From contig JAJAYS010000339.1 of assembly GCA_026786065.1 (NCBI GenBank), forward strand, positions 1 through 9,868: DNA of 9,868 nt. The letters run 5' to 3'. This document shows, in pieces, positions 1 through 6,330 of this stretch; within the stretch, counting starts at the first letter, position 1, and each line of letters starts with the position of its first letter. The translations under genes were made by a program, and so were the position numbers. The notes under the pieces are model-generated. The model did not search any database, was not told the DNA's origin, and saw nothing but the letters and a program-made list of their open reading frames with translations. This DNA comes from Polaromonas sp. GTDB lineage: Bacteria > Pseudomonadota > Gammaproteobacteria > Burkholderiales > Burkholderiaceae_C.

Positions 1-14
1 CGCGATGGGGAGGA

Positions 15-60
15 AGTCATGGAGCCATGGAGCCACAGAGCCACAGAGCCACAGAGCCCC
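15..60. repeat. 8-bp tandem repeat (about 5.5 units)
   Basis: Consecutive octamers are AGTCATGG, AGCCATGG, then AGCCACAG three times, then a partial AGCCCC. The array lies beyond the 3' end of the dehydrogenase gene and is not inside any supported gene. The units degrade towards low coordinates, as in an old slippage array. Unit length is not a multiple of three, so copy-number change would shift any reading frame across it, but I see no credible gene starting there. Confidence 0.85.
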
Positions 61-80
61 CTGCCGCAGTCCTGGGCAGG
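60..80 (-). terminator. weak hairpin downstream of the dehydrogenase gene
   Basis: CCTGCC at 60-65 pairs with GGCAGG at 75-80 (6-bp stem, 9-nt loop), about 45 nt past the dehydrogenase stop codon. No T-tract follows in the direction of transcription, so this is at best a weak or Rho-assisted end; it may be chance in GC-rich DNA. Confidence 0.2.
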
Positions 81-124
81 CTCCTCAGGTCCGGCATGAC
101 AGCATTACTGAAACGGAAATGGAA

Positions 125-1459
125 TTACGGATACAACCCGCGCAGCTCGCGGGTGTGCAGGATGCGCTTGCAGGCGACGATAAAGGTCGCGGTGCGCAGG
201 CTCACGTTGTGCTCTTCGGCAACCTGCCAGATGCCGGCAAAGGCGTTTTTCATGATCTTCACCAGCCGGGCGTTGATCTCGTCCTCGTCCCAGAAGAAGC
301 TTGAAAAATCCTGCACCCATTCGAAGTAGCTAACCGTCACGCCGCCGGCGTTGGCGATCACGTCGGGCAGCACCAGCACGTTGCGCGACTGCAGGATGTC
401 GTCGGCCGCTGGCGTGGTCGGGCCGTTGGCGCCTTCGATCAGCATGCGCGCCTGGATGCGGTGGGCGTTGGCGGCGGTGATCTGCTGCTCCAGCGCAGCA
501 GGAATCAGGATGTCGCAGGGCACGTCCCAGAACTTGTCGGTGGCCAGCACCTCGGCCGACGCGAATCCGCCGACGCTGCCGGTTGCGGCGACGTGTTTGA
601 GTAGCGCCGGCACGTCGAGCCCGGCCTCGCGGTAAATCGTGCCGCCGTTGTCTTGTACCGCGACGACCAGCGCGCCGGCCTCGGCAAACAGTTTGCCCGC
701 TACGCCGCCGACATTGCCAAACCCCTGAATCGCCACACGCTCACCGAAAATTTTTAGGTTAATGCGGTGCGCCGCCTCGGTGCCGACGGTGAACACGCCG
801 CGCCCGGTCGCTTCGCGCCGGCCCAGCGAGCCGCCGAGGTCCACCGGCTTGCCGGTCACGACGCCGGTCGCGGTCGAGCCGGTGTTCATCGAATAGGTGT
901 CCATCATCCAGGCCATGATCTGCTCGTTGGTGTTGACGTCGGGCGCCGGAATGTCTTTGTTCGGGCCGATGATGATGCCGATCTCACTGGTGTAGCGGCG
1001 CGTCATGCGCTCCAGCTCGCCGAGCGACAATTTTTTCGGATCGACCCGAATGCCGCCCTTGGCCCCGCCGTAGGGCACGTTGACCGCCGCGTTCTTCACC
1101 GACATCCAGGCCGACAGCGCCATCACCTCCGACAGCGTGACGTCCTGGTGAAAGCGCACACCGCCCTTGCCTGGCCCGCGCGAGACGTTGTGCTGCACAC
1201 GATAGCCCTCAAAGTGCGCGATGCTGCCGTCGTCCATGTGAATAGGCACATCGACGATCAGCACCCGCTTCGGCCGTTTGAGGGTTTCGGCCCAGCGCGC
1301 CAGGTTGCCCAGGTGCGGAATCACCCGGTCCACCTGCTGCAGGTAGTTGCCCCAGGGGCCGAGATTCTCGGCCTGCAGGTAGGAAGGCAGCGAATGGCCA
1401 TAAGGGTTGTCCGGGCCGGTCGGGCTGTCTGCGCTGGGTGAGCTTAACGAGGGCGACAT
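125..1459 (-). CDS. gdhA: Glu/Leu/Phe/Val dehydrogenase, probably glutamate dehydrogenase
   Basis: This 444-residue protein is the normal length for the hexameric class of amino acid dehydrogenases that interconvert glutamate and 2-oxoglutarate plus ammonia in the cytosol. The N-terminal dimerisation and substrate domain carries the family active-site signature at residues 128-141 with catalytic Lys134 in GGAKGG. The other substrate lysines are visible at Lys98 (GPGKGG) and Lys122, and the catalytic aspartate is Asp174 in PAPDV. The C-terminal Rossmann domain has GFGNVG at 246-251. Asp270 at the end of the second strand suggests NAD rather than NADP, but this is inference. The ATG is supported by AGGAG at 1465-1469, five bases upstream. 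The gene lies 133 bp beyond the ABC exporter stop and has a 16-bp palindrome just upstream, so it probably has its own control. Substrate preference (glutamate versus branched-chain or aromatic amino acids) cannot be settled by eye, though glutamate is most likely. Confidence 0.95.
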   Translation of the reverse strand: MSPSLSSPSADSPTGPDNPYGHSLPSYLQAENLGPWGNYLQQVDRVIPHLGNLARWAETLKRPKRVLIVDVPIHMDDGSIAHFEGYRVQHNVSRGPGKGGVRFHQDVTLSEVMALSAWMSVKNAAVNVPYGGAKGGIRVDPKKLSLGELERMTRRYTSEIGIIIGPNKDIPAPDVNTNEQIMAWMMDTYSMNTGSTATGVVTGKPVDLGGSLGRREATGRGVFTVGTEAAHRINLKIFGERVAIQGFGNVGGVAGKLFAEAGALVVAVQDNGGTIYREAGLDVPALLKHVAATGSVGGFASAEVLATDKFWDVPCDILIPAALEQQITAANAHRIQARMLIEGANGPTTPAADDILQSRNVLVLPDVIANAGGVTVSYFEWVQDFSSFFWDEDEINARLVKIMKNAFAGIWQVAEEHNVSLRTATFIVACKRILHTRELRGLYP

Positions 1460-1485
1460 GATGACTCCTGGATGGGGATCGGGAC

Positions 1486-1501
1486 GCCAGCTTAAGCTGG
1501 C
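1486..1501. promoter_or_regulatory. 16-bp perfect palindrome upstream of gdhA (candidate operator)
   Basis: GCCAGCTTAAGCTGGC is a perfect 16-bp palindrome whose near edge is 16 bp upstream of the AGGAG ribosome binding site of the dehydrogenase gene and 26 bp from its ATG. It could be a binding site for a dimeric regulator overlapping the promoter or 5' leader, or form a 6-bp stem with a TTAA loop in RNA. No T-tract follows on either strand, so a terminator is less likely. Confidence 0.45.
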
Positions 1502-1592
1502 AGGCCGGTTCTGTCATCACCGGGCCTTTCGGCCGATCAGGCGGCCGGACGGGCCATGGCAGCGCGCCTGTGCAACGCCAAAAGCCTGGCAA

Positions 1593-3398
1593 TCAGTCCA
1601 TGAACTGCAGCGCAGCCAGCCGCGCATAGACACCTCCAGCGGCCAGCAGGCTCTCGTGCGTTCCCTGCTCGACCAGCCGGCCGTGGTCCAGCACGACGAT
1701 GCGGTCGGCCTTTTGCACCGTCGCCAACCGGTGCGCGATGACCAGCGTGGTGCGGCCCTGCATCGCCGATTCGAGCGCGGCCTGCACCATGCGTTCGCTT
1801 TCGGCGTCGAGCGCGCTGGTGGCTTCATCCAACAGCAGCAGCGGCGGGTTTTTCAGCATCGCCCGGGCAATGGCTATGCGCTGGCGCTGACCGCCCGACA
1901 GGCGCACGCCGCGCTCACCAAGAAAGCTGGCGTAGCCCTCGGGCAGCGCGGTGATGAACTCGTCTGCGAAGGCGGCTCGTGCGGCGGCCTTGACCTCGTC
2001 GTCGCTGGCGTCTGGCCTGCCGTAGCGGATGTTCTCTAACGCGCTGGTCGAAAAAAGCACGGCGTCCTGCGGCACGATGCCGATGCGGCTGCGCAGCGCG
2101 CTGAGTGCCAGATCGCGCGTCGAGACGCCATCGATCTCGATACGCCCGGAGTCCGGGTCGTAAAAGCGCAGCAGCAACTGGAACACGGTGCTTTTGCCGG
2201 CACCGCTGGGGCCCACCAGCGCAACCGTCTGGCCGGCCGGAACGTCCAGCGAGAAGTCGCTCAAGGCCGCCTGCGCCGGTCGTGACGGGTAATGGAAGGT
2301 AAGGGCCGACACGCGCAGCGTGCTGCCGGCCGGTGGCAGGCGGGCACTTACCGGCTGAGCGGGCGACGCAATCGGCGAGCGCAGCGCCAGCAGCTCCATC
2401 TGCCGCTCGGTGGCACCGGCGGCGCGCAGCAGGTCGCCGTACACCTCGCCCAGCACGGCGACGGCACCCGCCAGAATCAACACATAGACCACGGTCTGCC
2501 CAAGGTGGCCGGCGCTGATGTCGCCGCGTGCGACGGCCTGTGCGCCCTGGTACAAGCCCCACAGCAGTGCGGCCGAGGTGGCAATGATGATGAAGGCGAT
2601 CAGCACCGAGCGGGCCCTGGTGCGGCGGATGGCGGTGTGAAAGGCGGCGCTGGTCGAGCGGTCAAAGCGGGCTGTTTCGCGGCCTTCGGCAGTGAAGCTC
2701 TGCACCACCGGAATCGCGTTTAGCACCTCGGCCGCAATCGCGCTCGAATCGGCGATGCGGTCCTGGCTGGCGCGCGACAGGCGCCGCACCCGCCGGCCGA
2801 ACCACGCCGACGGCAGTACCACCAGCACCAGGCCGCCCAGCACCTGAAGCATCAGGTAGGGGTTGCTATAGACCAGCATCGCCAGCGCGCCCACGCCCAT
2901 CACCGCATTGCGCAGCCCCATGCTCAGCGACGAGCCGACCACCGTCTGCACCAGCGTGGTGTCGCCGGTCAGCCGGCTCAGCACCTCGCCGGTTTGCGTG
3001 GTCTCGAAAAACTCCGGGCTCTGCGCCAGCACGTGGGCATAGACCGCGTTGCGCAGGTCGGCCGTGACGCGCTCGCCAAGCCAGCTCACCGTGTAGAAGC
3101 GGGCGGCCGAGAAAACACCGAGCGCGGCCGCCACGCCAAACAGACCGAAGAAGTGGCCGCGCAGCTCCAGCAGTTGCTCGCCCATCTGCGCGCTGCCGCC
3201 GCTGCCCGCCGCCAGGCCGCTGCCGACCAGGCCGCCGTCGATCAGTTTGCGCAGCGCCAGCGGAAACACCAGTGTCGCCAGCGCGGCCAGCACCAGGAAC
3301 AGCAGGGCCAGCGCAATGCGGCCCCGATAAGGCCGCAAAAACGGCAGCAAGCCAGACAGCGACTTCGGCGTCTGGCCTTTAGGACGATCGGGGGTCAT
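1593..3398 (-). CDS. MsbA-related ABC exporter half-transporter (fused permease and ATPase)
   Basis: This is a type IV ABC exporter half-molecule that should work as a homodimer in the inner membrane; MsbA-related proteins move lipids or hydrophobic compounds, but the substrate here is unknown. Residue numbers count from the upstream GTG at 3404. The first half holds about six membrane segments (near 29-50, 84-105, 164-181, 185-203, 265-288 and 301-324). The nucleotide-binding domain has Walker A GPSGAGKST at 398-406, Q-loop Gln446, signature LSGGQ at 502-506, Walker B LLLLD at 522-526 followed by Glu527, and the H-loop His558. All catalytic residues are intact and the length (601-603 residues) is normal. 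I chose the ATG at 3398 over the GTG two codons upstream; neither has a clear ribosome binding site. It fits the proteobacterial 'MsbA-related' family better than the essential lipid A flippase itself, and no lpxK lies next to it. Confidence 0.93.
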   Translation of the reverse strand: MTPDRPKGQTPKSLSGLLPFLRPYRGRIALALLFLVLAALATLVFPLALRKLIDGGLVGSGLAAGSGGSAQMGEQLLELRGHFFGLFGVAAALGVFSAARFYTVSWLGERVTADLRNAVYAHVLAQSPEFFETTQTGEVLSRLTGDTTLVQTVVGSSLSMGLRNAVMGVGALAMLVYSNPYLMLQVLGGLVLVVLPSAWFGRRVRRLSRASQDRIADSSAIAAEVLNAIPVVQSFTAEGRETARFDRSTSAAFHTAIRRTRARSVLIAFIIIATSAALLWGLYQGAQAVARGDISAGHLGQTVVYVLILAGAVAVLGEVYGDLLRAAGATERQMELLALRSPIASPAQPVSARLPPAGSTLRVSALTFHYPSRPAQAALSDFSLDVPAGQTVALVGPSGAGKSTVFQLLLRFYDPDSGRIEIDGVSTRDLALSALRSRIGIVPQDAVLFSTSALENIRYGRPDASDDEVKAAARAAFADEFITALPEGYASFLGERGVRLSGGQRQRIAIARAMLKNPPLLLLDEATSALDAESERMVQAALESAMQGRTTLVIAHRLATVQKADRIVVLDHGRLVEQGTHESLLAAGGVYARLAALQFMD

Positions 3399-3435
3399 GG
3401 GCACGATTGTGCCGGTGAGGGCGAAATGTTTAAGT

Positions 3436-3490
3436 AAAACCGGGCTATAGCCCTTTTAATACGGGCGTGGGCAGCTATCTATTCAATAGC
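3436..3490 (-). repeat. dispersed repeat, copy A (intergenic)
   Basis: Read from 3490 downwards, this segment begins GCTATTGAAT and matches the segment starting at 7040 on the plus strand at 23 of the first 30 positions, including the blocks AGCTGC and CGCCCGT; similarity fades after that. It includes the inverted pair GCTAT (3474-3478) and ATAGC (3486-3490). It resembles, from memory, a short palindromic repeat common between genes in Comamonadaceae. It contains the hairpin annotated separately at 3442-3453. Confidence 0.6.
3442..3457. terminator. terminator-like hairpin between pssA and the ABC exporter
   Basis: GGGCTATAGCCC at 3442-3453 is a perfect 12-bp palindrome (4-bp stem with a TATA loop, or fully paired as DNA). 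On the plus strand it is followed by TTTT; on the minus strand, the direction of local transcription, by GG then TTTT. It lies about 85 nt past the pssA stop and could weakly end pssA transcription. The stem is short, so termination strength is doubtful. Confidence 0.35.
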
Positions 3491-3510
3491 GACTACCGAC
3501 TACCGACTAG
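3490..3510. repeat. 7-bp tandem repeat, three units
   Basis: CGACTAC, CGACTAC and CGACTAG follow one another in the gap after pssA, directly beside the dispersed repeat copy A. The array is short and non-coding, probably replication slippage at the repeat edge. Confidence 0.75.
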
Positions 3511-3538
3511 CGGCCCGCCCTGTCAAGCGGTGCAGGCT

Positions 3539-4189
3539 TCAGAACTTCGGAATCCGCAGCGTCTTGCTGATCATCAAACTGCCCGAGAGCACGAACAGCA
3601 GCGCCAACGGGTGCAGTAACCACGGCCCGAGCTGCAAGCCACCGCCGTAGAGGTCGTCGCCGATCCGGCCCTGCCAGGCGGCGAAAGCCAGAACGGCGGT
3701 CAGCACCACGCTGGTCGGGATCGGCGTGCCTTCAAAGTGCGAGACCTTGCCTTCGTCGCCGCTCATGGTTTCGGCGGTCACGTTAAAGCGCGCCAGCCGG
3801 CTGACGCCGCAGCAGACGAAGTAAATCAGCGCCGCCGCGTCCCAGCCGCCCTGCAGCCCGGCCGCGAAGCCCAGCGCCGCCGGTGCCACGCCAAAAGACA
3901 CGATGTCGGCCAGCGAGTCAAGCTCCCGCCCGAGCGCCGAATGCTGGTGGCGCGCCCGCGCGATCTTGCCGTCGAACACGTCGAAGGCAAAGGCCGCCGG
4001 TGCCAGCGCAGCGGCCGCGAAGAAATGAAACGGCATTTGCGTCTGCATATAGAGCATCGCGAACAACACCGCGCCGACGCCGCAGGCCGCATTGCCCAAG
4101 GTGAAGAAGTCCGCCAGATGAAAGTCGCGCAGCATCGAGAAGTGACGGCGGGGAGCGCGGGAGGCGGGATCGGAGGCGGGCTGTGACAT
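3539..4189 (-). CDS. pssA: CDP-alcohol phosphatidyltransferase, probably CDP-diacylglycerol--serine O-phosphatidyltransferase
   Basis: The 216-residue integral membrane enzyme probably joins CDP-diacylglycerol and serine to make phosphatidylserine, the precursor of phosphatidylethanolamine. The complete CDP-alcohol phosphotransferase signature D-x2-D-G-x2-A-R-x8-G-x3-D-x3-D is present: Asp70, Asp73, Gly74, Ala77, Arg78, Gly87, Asp91 and Asp95; these aspartates bind the metal and activate the alcohol. Hydrophobic segments lie near 27-48, 53-69, 97-112, 117-130, 157-172 and 188-206. The motif FEGTPIPTS (152-160), following GKVSH, is typical of phosphatidylserine synthases. An ATG at 4243 would add 18 residues, but 4189 is preferred because AAAGGA precedes it and the protein from there starts like its relatives. 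It lies 156 bp after the AttH-like gene and 140 bp before the ABC exporter. A different CDP-alcohol transferase specificity (such as phosphatidylcholine or phosphatidylglycerophosphate synthesis) is possible but less likely. Confidence 0.88.
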   Translation of the reverse strand: MSQPASDPASRAPRRHFSMLRDFHLADFFTLGNAACGVGAVLFAMLYMQTQMPFHFFAAAALAPAAFAFDVFDGKIARARHQHSALGRELDSLADIVSFGVAPAALGFAAGLQGGWDAAALIYFVCCGVSRLARFNVTAETMSGDEGKVSHFEGTPIPTSVVLTAVLAFAAWQGRIGDDLYGGGLQLGPWLLHPLALLFVLSGSLMISKTLRIPKF

Positions 4190-4193
4190 GGGG

Positions 4194-4199
4194 TCCTTT
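4194..4199 (-). promoter_or_regulatory. ribosome binding site of pssA (decides the start)
   Basis: AAAGGA on the minus strand lies four bases upstream of the ATG at 4189. The alternative upstream ATG at 4243 has only a poor GATAAG in front, so this site favours the shorter protein. Confidence 0.55.
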
Positions 4200-4307
4200 A
4201 AAGAGGCGCGGCGGGGCTGAAGTCGGGCGCCGCAGCCGATCATCTTATCGGTCGTGGCCCCTCCCGGCGGTCAGTGCCGACCACCGGTCCCTGTGAGCCC
4301 GCGCCGA

Positions 4308-4345
4308 CGCCAGCTGCGCCAGCGCGCGGTCGGGCCAAGCTGGCG
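4308..4345 (-). terminator. hairpin directly after the AttH-like gene
   Basis: CGCCAGCT at 4308-4315 and AGCTGGCG at 4338-4345 form an 8-bp inverted repeat around a 22-nt loop. Its arm abuts the AttH-like stop codon (4346-4348). No T-tract follows, so it may protect the 3' end or act with Rho rather than be an intrinsic terminator. Confidence 0.35.
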
Positions 4346-5488
4346 CTACATCCGTAGCGGCTGCGCGTAGCCGGTCATCTCCAGGTAGCCGCGCCCGACG
4401 CGCCGGCCGTTGCTGTTGATCAGATCGCTCAGGCCTTCCCAGTAGATTGCGCCGGTCGATTGCCGGCTGTCGAGTTCCTGGTTGTCGATGACGGCCTTTA
4501 CGGTGTAGGTGTCGGCCGGTGTCTGGACCAGCCATTCGACCGGGTAGCTCGCCTGGGTGAGCGGGCTCTTCCAGCTGCGCAGCGGCTTGAACACTGCTTC
4601 GCCTCGGGCGAACACATAGGGCGTGCCACCGGCCGCGCGGAACGAGCCGCCATCCCACACCGCGCCGCCGTTTTTGTCTCTTAGCCGGAACGTGGTCAGT
4701 GCGCTGCCGTCGTCCAGATTCATGCCGATCCAGTCCCAGCCGATGGCGCTGGGGTGGAGGATTTCTTCGCTCCATTCGTGGTCCAGCCAGGCTTTGCCAG
4801 CGTCGATGGCAAAGCGCTGATCCCGGATGCGCAGCTCCCCGCGCACCGCAAGCTGCGGCTGGCTGTAGTAGTAGCTGGCCTGCCGCGCGTCCGGCCCCTT
4901 GCGCGACAGGCCGTTCTGGCCTTGCAGCAGCAGAGGCTGGGTTTCGCTGAATTGCAGGTCCAGCCCGAAGCCGGCCGATGGCAGCACGGCGGCGTACTGC
5001 CCGCCTGCGGCGCTGGCGGTCGTCAACTGCCAGTCGCGCAGCTTGACGTCCATGCTGGCCTCGCTGGCCTCGGCCACGCCGAAACCGCTGCGCGCAACGC
5101 GCTGGTCGTGCAGCAGTTTTTTGCCCTGCACGTCGGTGATGGCGGCATGCGCGAACAGCAGTTGCTTGGCGGCGAAACGCGATGTCAGCGCCTGGGTGCC
5201 GTCGATGCGCGAGCGGAAGAAAGTCAGTTGAAACCCAAACTCCCGCAGGCCCGACCGGGCGTGGCCGGTGATGTACCACCACTCGGTGCGAAAGTCGGGG
5301 TGGGCCCCACGGTCACGCGGGAACTGCAGTGTTTTGGCGGGCAAGGCGCGGACGCTCTGCGGGGCCAGGCCAGCGCCTGCCGCCAGGGCAGCTGCTCCGC
5401 GCAGCATCCACTGGCGTTTGAGCGTGTCTATGCGCTGGTAGTTGGGCTTGTCGGCGGGCTTGAACGGGTCGGTGGGTGGGCGGCGCAT
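4346..5488 (-). CDS. AttH/CrtC-like secreted lipocalin-fold protein (AttH component of an AttEFGH-type ABC system)
   Basis: This 380-residue protein belongs to the family called 'predicted secreted hydrolase', AttH or carotenoid 1,2-hydratase-like. Structures in the family show two lipocalin-like beta domains. Conserved stretches visible here are HPDFRTEWWYITGH at 63-76, WLDHEWSEE at 234-242, GWDWIGMNLDDGSAL at 250-264 and GYLEMTGYA near 367-375. The N-terminus looks like a Tat-type export signal: Lys24-Arg25-Gln-Trp-Met-Leu, then a weakly hydrophobic Ala/Gly-rich run at 31-42, with cleavage probably near residue 48-51; the twin position is Lys-Arg rather than Arg-Arg. The ATG at 5488 has no obvious ribosome binding site, and an in-frame TGA lies 30 bp further upstream. 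In related loci AttH follows the ATPase and permease genes directly; here it is about 840 bp from the permease. True carotenoid hydratase activity is unlikely, as no carotenoid genes are present. Substrate unknown. Confidence 0.85.
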   Translation of the reverse strand: MRRPPTDPFKPADKPNYQRIDTLKRQWMLRGAAALAAGAGLAPQSVRALPAKTLQFPRDRGAHPDFRTEWWYITGHARSGLREFGFQLTFFRSRIDGTQALTSRFAAKQLLFAHAAITDVQGKKLLHDQRVARSGFGVAEASEASMDVKLRDWQLTTASAAGGQYAAVLPSAGFGLDLQFSETQPLLLQGQNGLSRKGPDARQASYYYSQPQLAVRGELRIRDQRFAIDAGKAWLDHEWSEEILHPSAIGWDWIGMNLDDGSALTTFRLRDKNGGAVWDGGSFRAAGGTPYVFARGEAVFKPLRSWKSPLTQASYPVEWLVQTPADTYTVKAVIDNQELDSRQSTGAIYWEGLSDLINSNGRRVGRGYLEMTGYAQPLRM

Positions 5489-5564
5489 CCGGGCTATTTT
5501 GGCCGTAACCGAATGCCCTCAGGGGTAGAGACCCGCCGCGCCCTTGCGGCAGGACTGCGCTTCA

Positions 5565-5725
5565 ATGCGGTTCGTCTGGCGCGGAAGCTGGCACGCCTGG
5601 GCCGACCTGCAATCGACCCACTACCGGCAGGTGTCGGGCGGTCCGCTGCGCTGCTTTGATTTCCCTTGCCAGGGCGATTGGCTACAGCAAGGCGTCTTGC
5701 TGCCCATCCCAACCCGGCCGCCGCT
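5565..5725 (+). other. orphan coding-like stretch, possible gene remnant
   Basis: The gap between the AttH-like gene and the small unknown gene holds an open plus-strand frame from an ATG at 5565. My hand count over its first 54 codons gives about 67, 54 and 81 percent G+C at codon positions 1, 2 and 3, a pattern typical of real coding DNA in a high-GC genome. The frame runs on to 5864, but that part is antisense to the small gene and looks unconvincing. The only ribosome-binding candidate is a weak AGGA. The translated stretch is rich in Trp and Cys and I do not recognise it. It may be the remnant of a broken gene, or chance. Confidence 0.2.
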
Positions 5726-5757
5726 GACGCACCAAGTTGATGCAGAAGGCCCCGGGG

Positions 5758-5979
5758 TCACCAGGACAGCCGTTGCGGCTCGGACGTGGTTTCGAAAACG
5801 ATCTCGCCGGTCGGCACATAGACCACCTGGACCTGCTGGCAGGTCGGGTCGGTCACGCTCTTGACCGCGACGGCGACCGCCAGCGAGCGGTCGGCGTAGT
5901 CGCGTTTGAGAAGCGAGACCGGCAGCAGGCTACCCGTCAGCGGAAAGCGGCTTTCAATGCGGAAATTGGCAACAGTCAT
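5758..5979 (-). CDS. small conserved-looking protein of unknown function (73 residues)
   Basis: I do not recognise this protein. It has 73 residues, no signal peptide and no membrane segment, so it is probably cytosolic. Its alternation of hydrophobic and polar residues (for example residues 33-40 and 49-62, ending in VPTGEIVFET) suggests mostly beta strands. One cysteine is at residue 47. The start is well supported: AGGAGA lies six bases upstream of the ATG. It sits between the double-FtsX permease and the AttH-like gene, in the same direction, where related loci have nothing or only a short spacer. It has long gaps on both sides (350 bp upstream, 269 bp downstream), so it may be transcribed alone. 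Its role in the transport system is open; it may simply be an insertion. Confidence 0.7.
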   Translation of the reverse strand: MTVANFRIESRFPLTGSLLPVSLLKRDYADRSLAVAVAVKSVTDPTCQQVQVVYVPTGEIVFETTSEPQRLSW

Positions 5980-6330
5980 TTTTTGTCTCCTGGGCAGTCA
6001 ATGCGTTTCGATGGCCACCGCGCCGGGCACAAACCCGGAGCGGCTGATAGGTTGTCGAGGTGTCTGCTGTCGGCCAAAGCATGAGGGCGATTCTGGTCGC
6101 CGCGTATGGCGTTTTGATGACACTGGCTGGCGAAAAGCAGTGCTTTAAACGACTGATAAAAGTATCTCAGACCAATCGGAAATCTCACGTAGGACAAGGC
6201 CGGAATCTGAAGCATTTGAGCGGCTCAGGCGCGCGTTTTCCGCAGCCGCCGTGGCGCTTGTGCCGGCGTGACGATGCCAATCCAGCCAGGCAGAAATTTC
6301 GCCTGCCGAGCCTGCCGCGCTGCTTCGGGA
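5980..6330. other. 351-bp gene-free stretch, probably the promoter region of the small gene
   Basis: No frame here is convincing. Roughly 6100-6210 is visibly richer in A+T than the rest of the window, as expected for promoter DNA. On the minus strand it holds candidate elements such as TATCAG and TTTAAA, but I find no good -35/-10 pair at proper spacing. Near the permease end CAGGC (6287-6291) pairs with GCCTG (6301-6305) around an AT-rich loop; no T-tract follows. A 79-residue minus frame at 5976-6215 has no family look and was not accepted. Confidence 0.5.
5986..5991 (-). promoter_or_regulatory. strong ribosome binding site of the 73-residue gene
   Basis: AGGAGA followed by a six-base CAAAAA spacer and then ATG at 5979. 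It is the best ribosome binding site in the window and the main reason to believe the small gene. Confidence 0.75.

Noticed and set aside
767..1441. 224-residue plus-strand frame opposite gdhA
   Set aside because: His/Arg-rich antisense frame opposite a gene whose catalytic residues are all intact.
1523..1534. GGCC-TTTC-GGCC hairpin as terminator of the ABC exporter gene
   Set aside because: Only a 4-bp stem and no T-tract in the direction of transcription.
4236..4251. CCGAT...ATCGG inverted repeat ahead of pssA as an operator
   Set aside because: Only five paired bases; too short to distinguish from chance.
4245..5282. 345-residue minus-strand frame overlapping the AttH-like gene
   Set aside because: Overlaps a gene with clear family motifs in another frame, and its own composition is Arg/Ala-rich without domains.
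4754..5659. 301-residue plus-strand frame
   Set aside because: Mostly antisense to the AttH-like gene, with no recognisable domain and no good ribosome binding site.
5494..5712. 72-residue minus-strand frame upstream of the AttH-like gene
   Set aside because: Arg/Ala/Pro-rich with no family look; the plus-strand frame in the same place has a more coding-like pattern.
5976..6215. 79-residue minus-strand frame upstream of the small gene
   Set aside because: Overlaps the ribosome binding site and start of the 73-residue gene in another frame, low G+C at codon position 3, no ribosome binding site.
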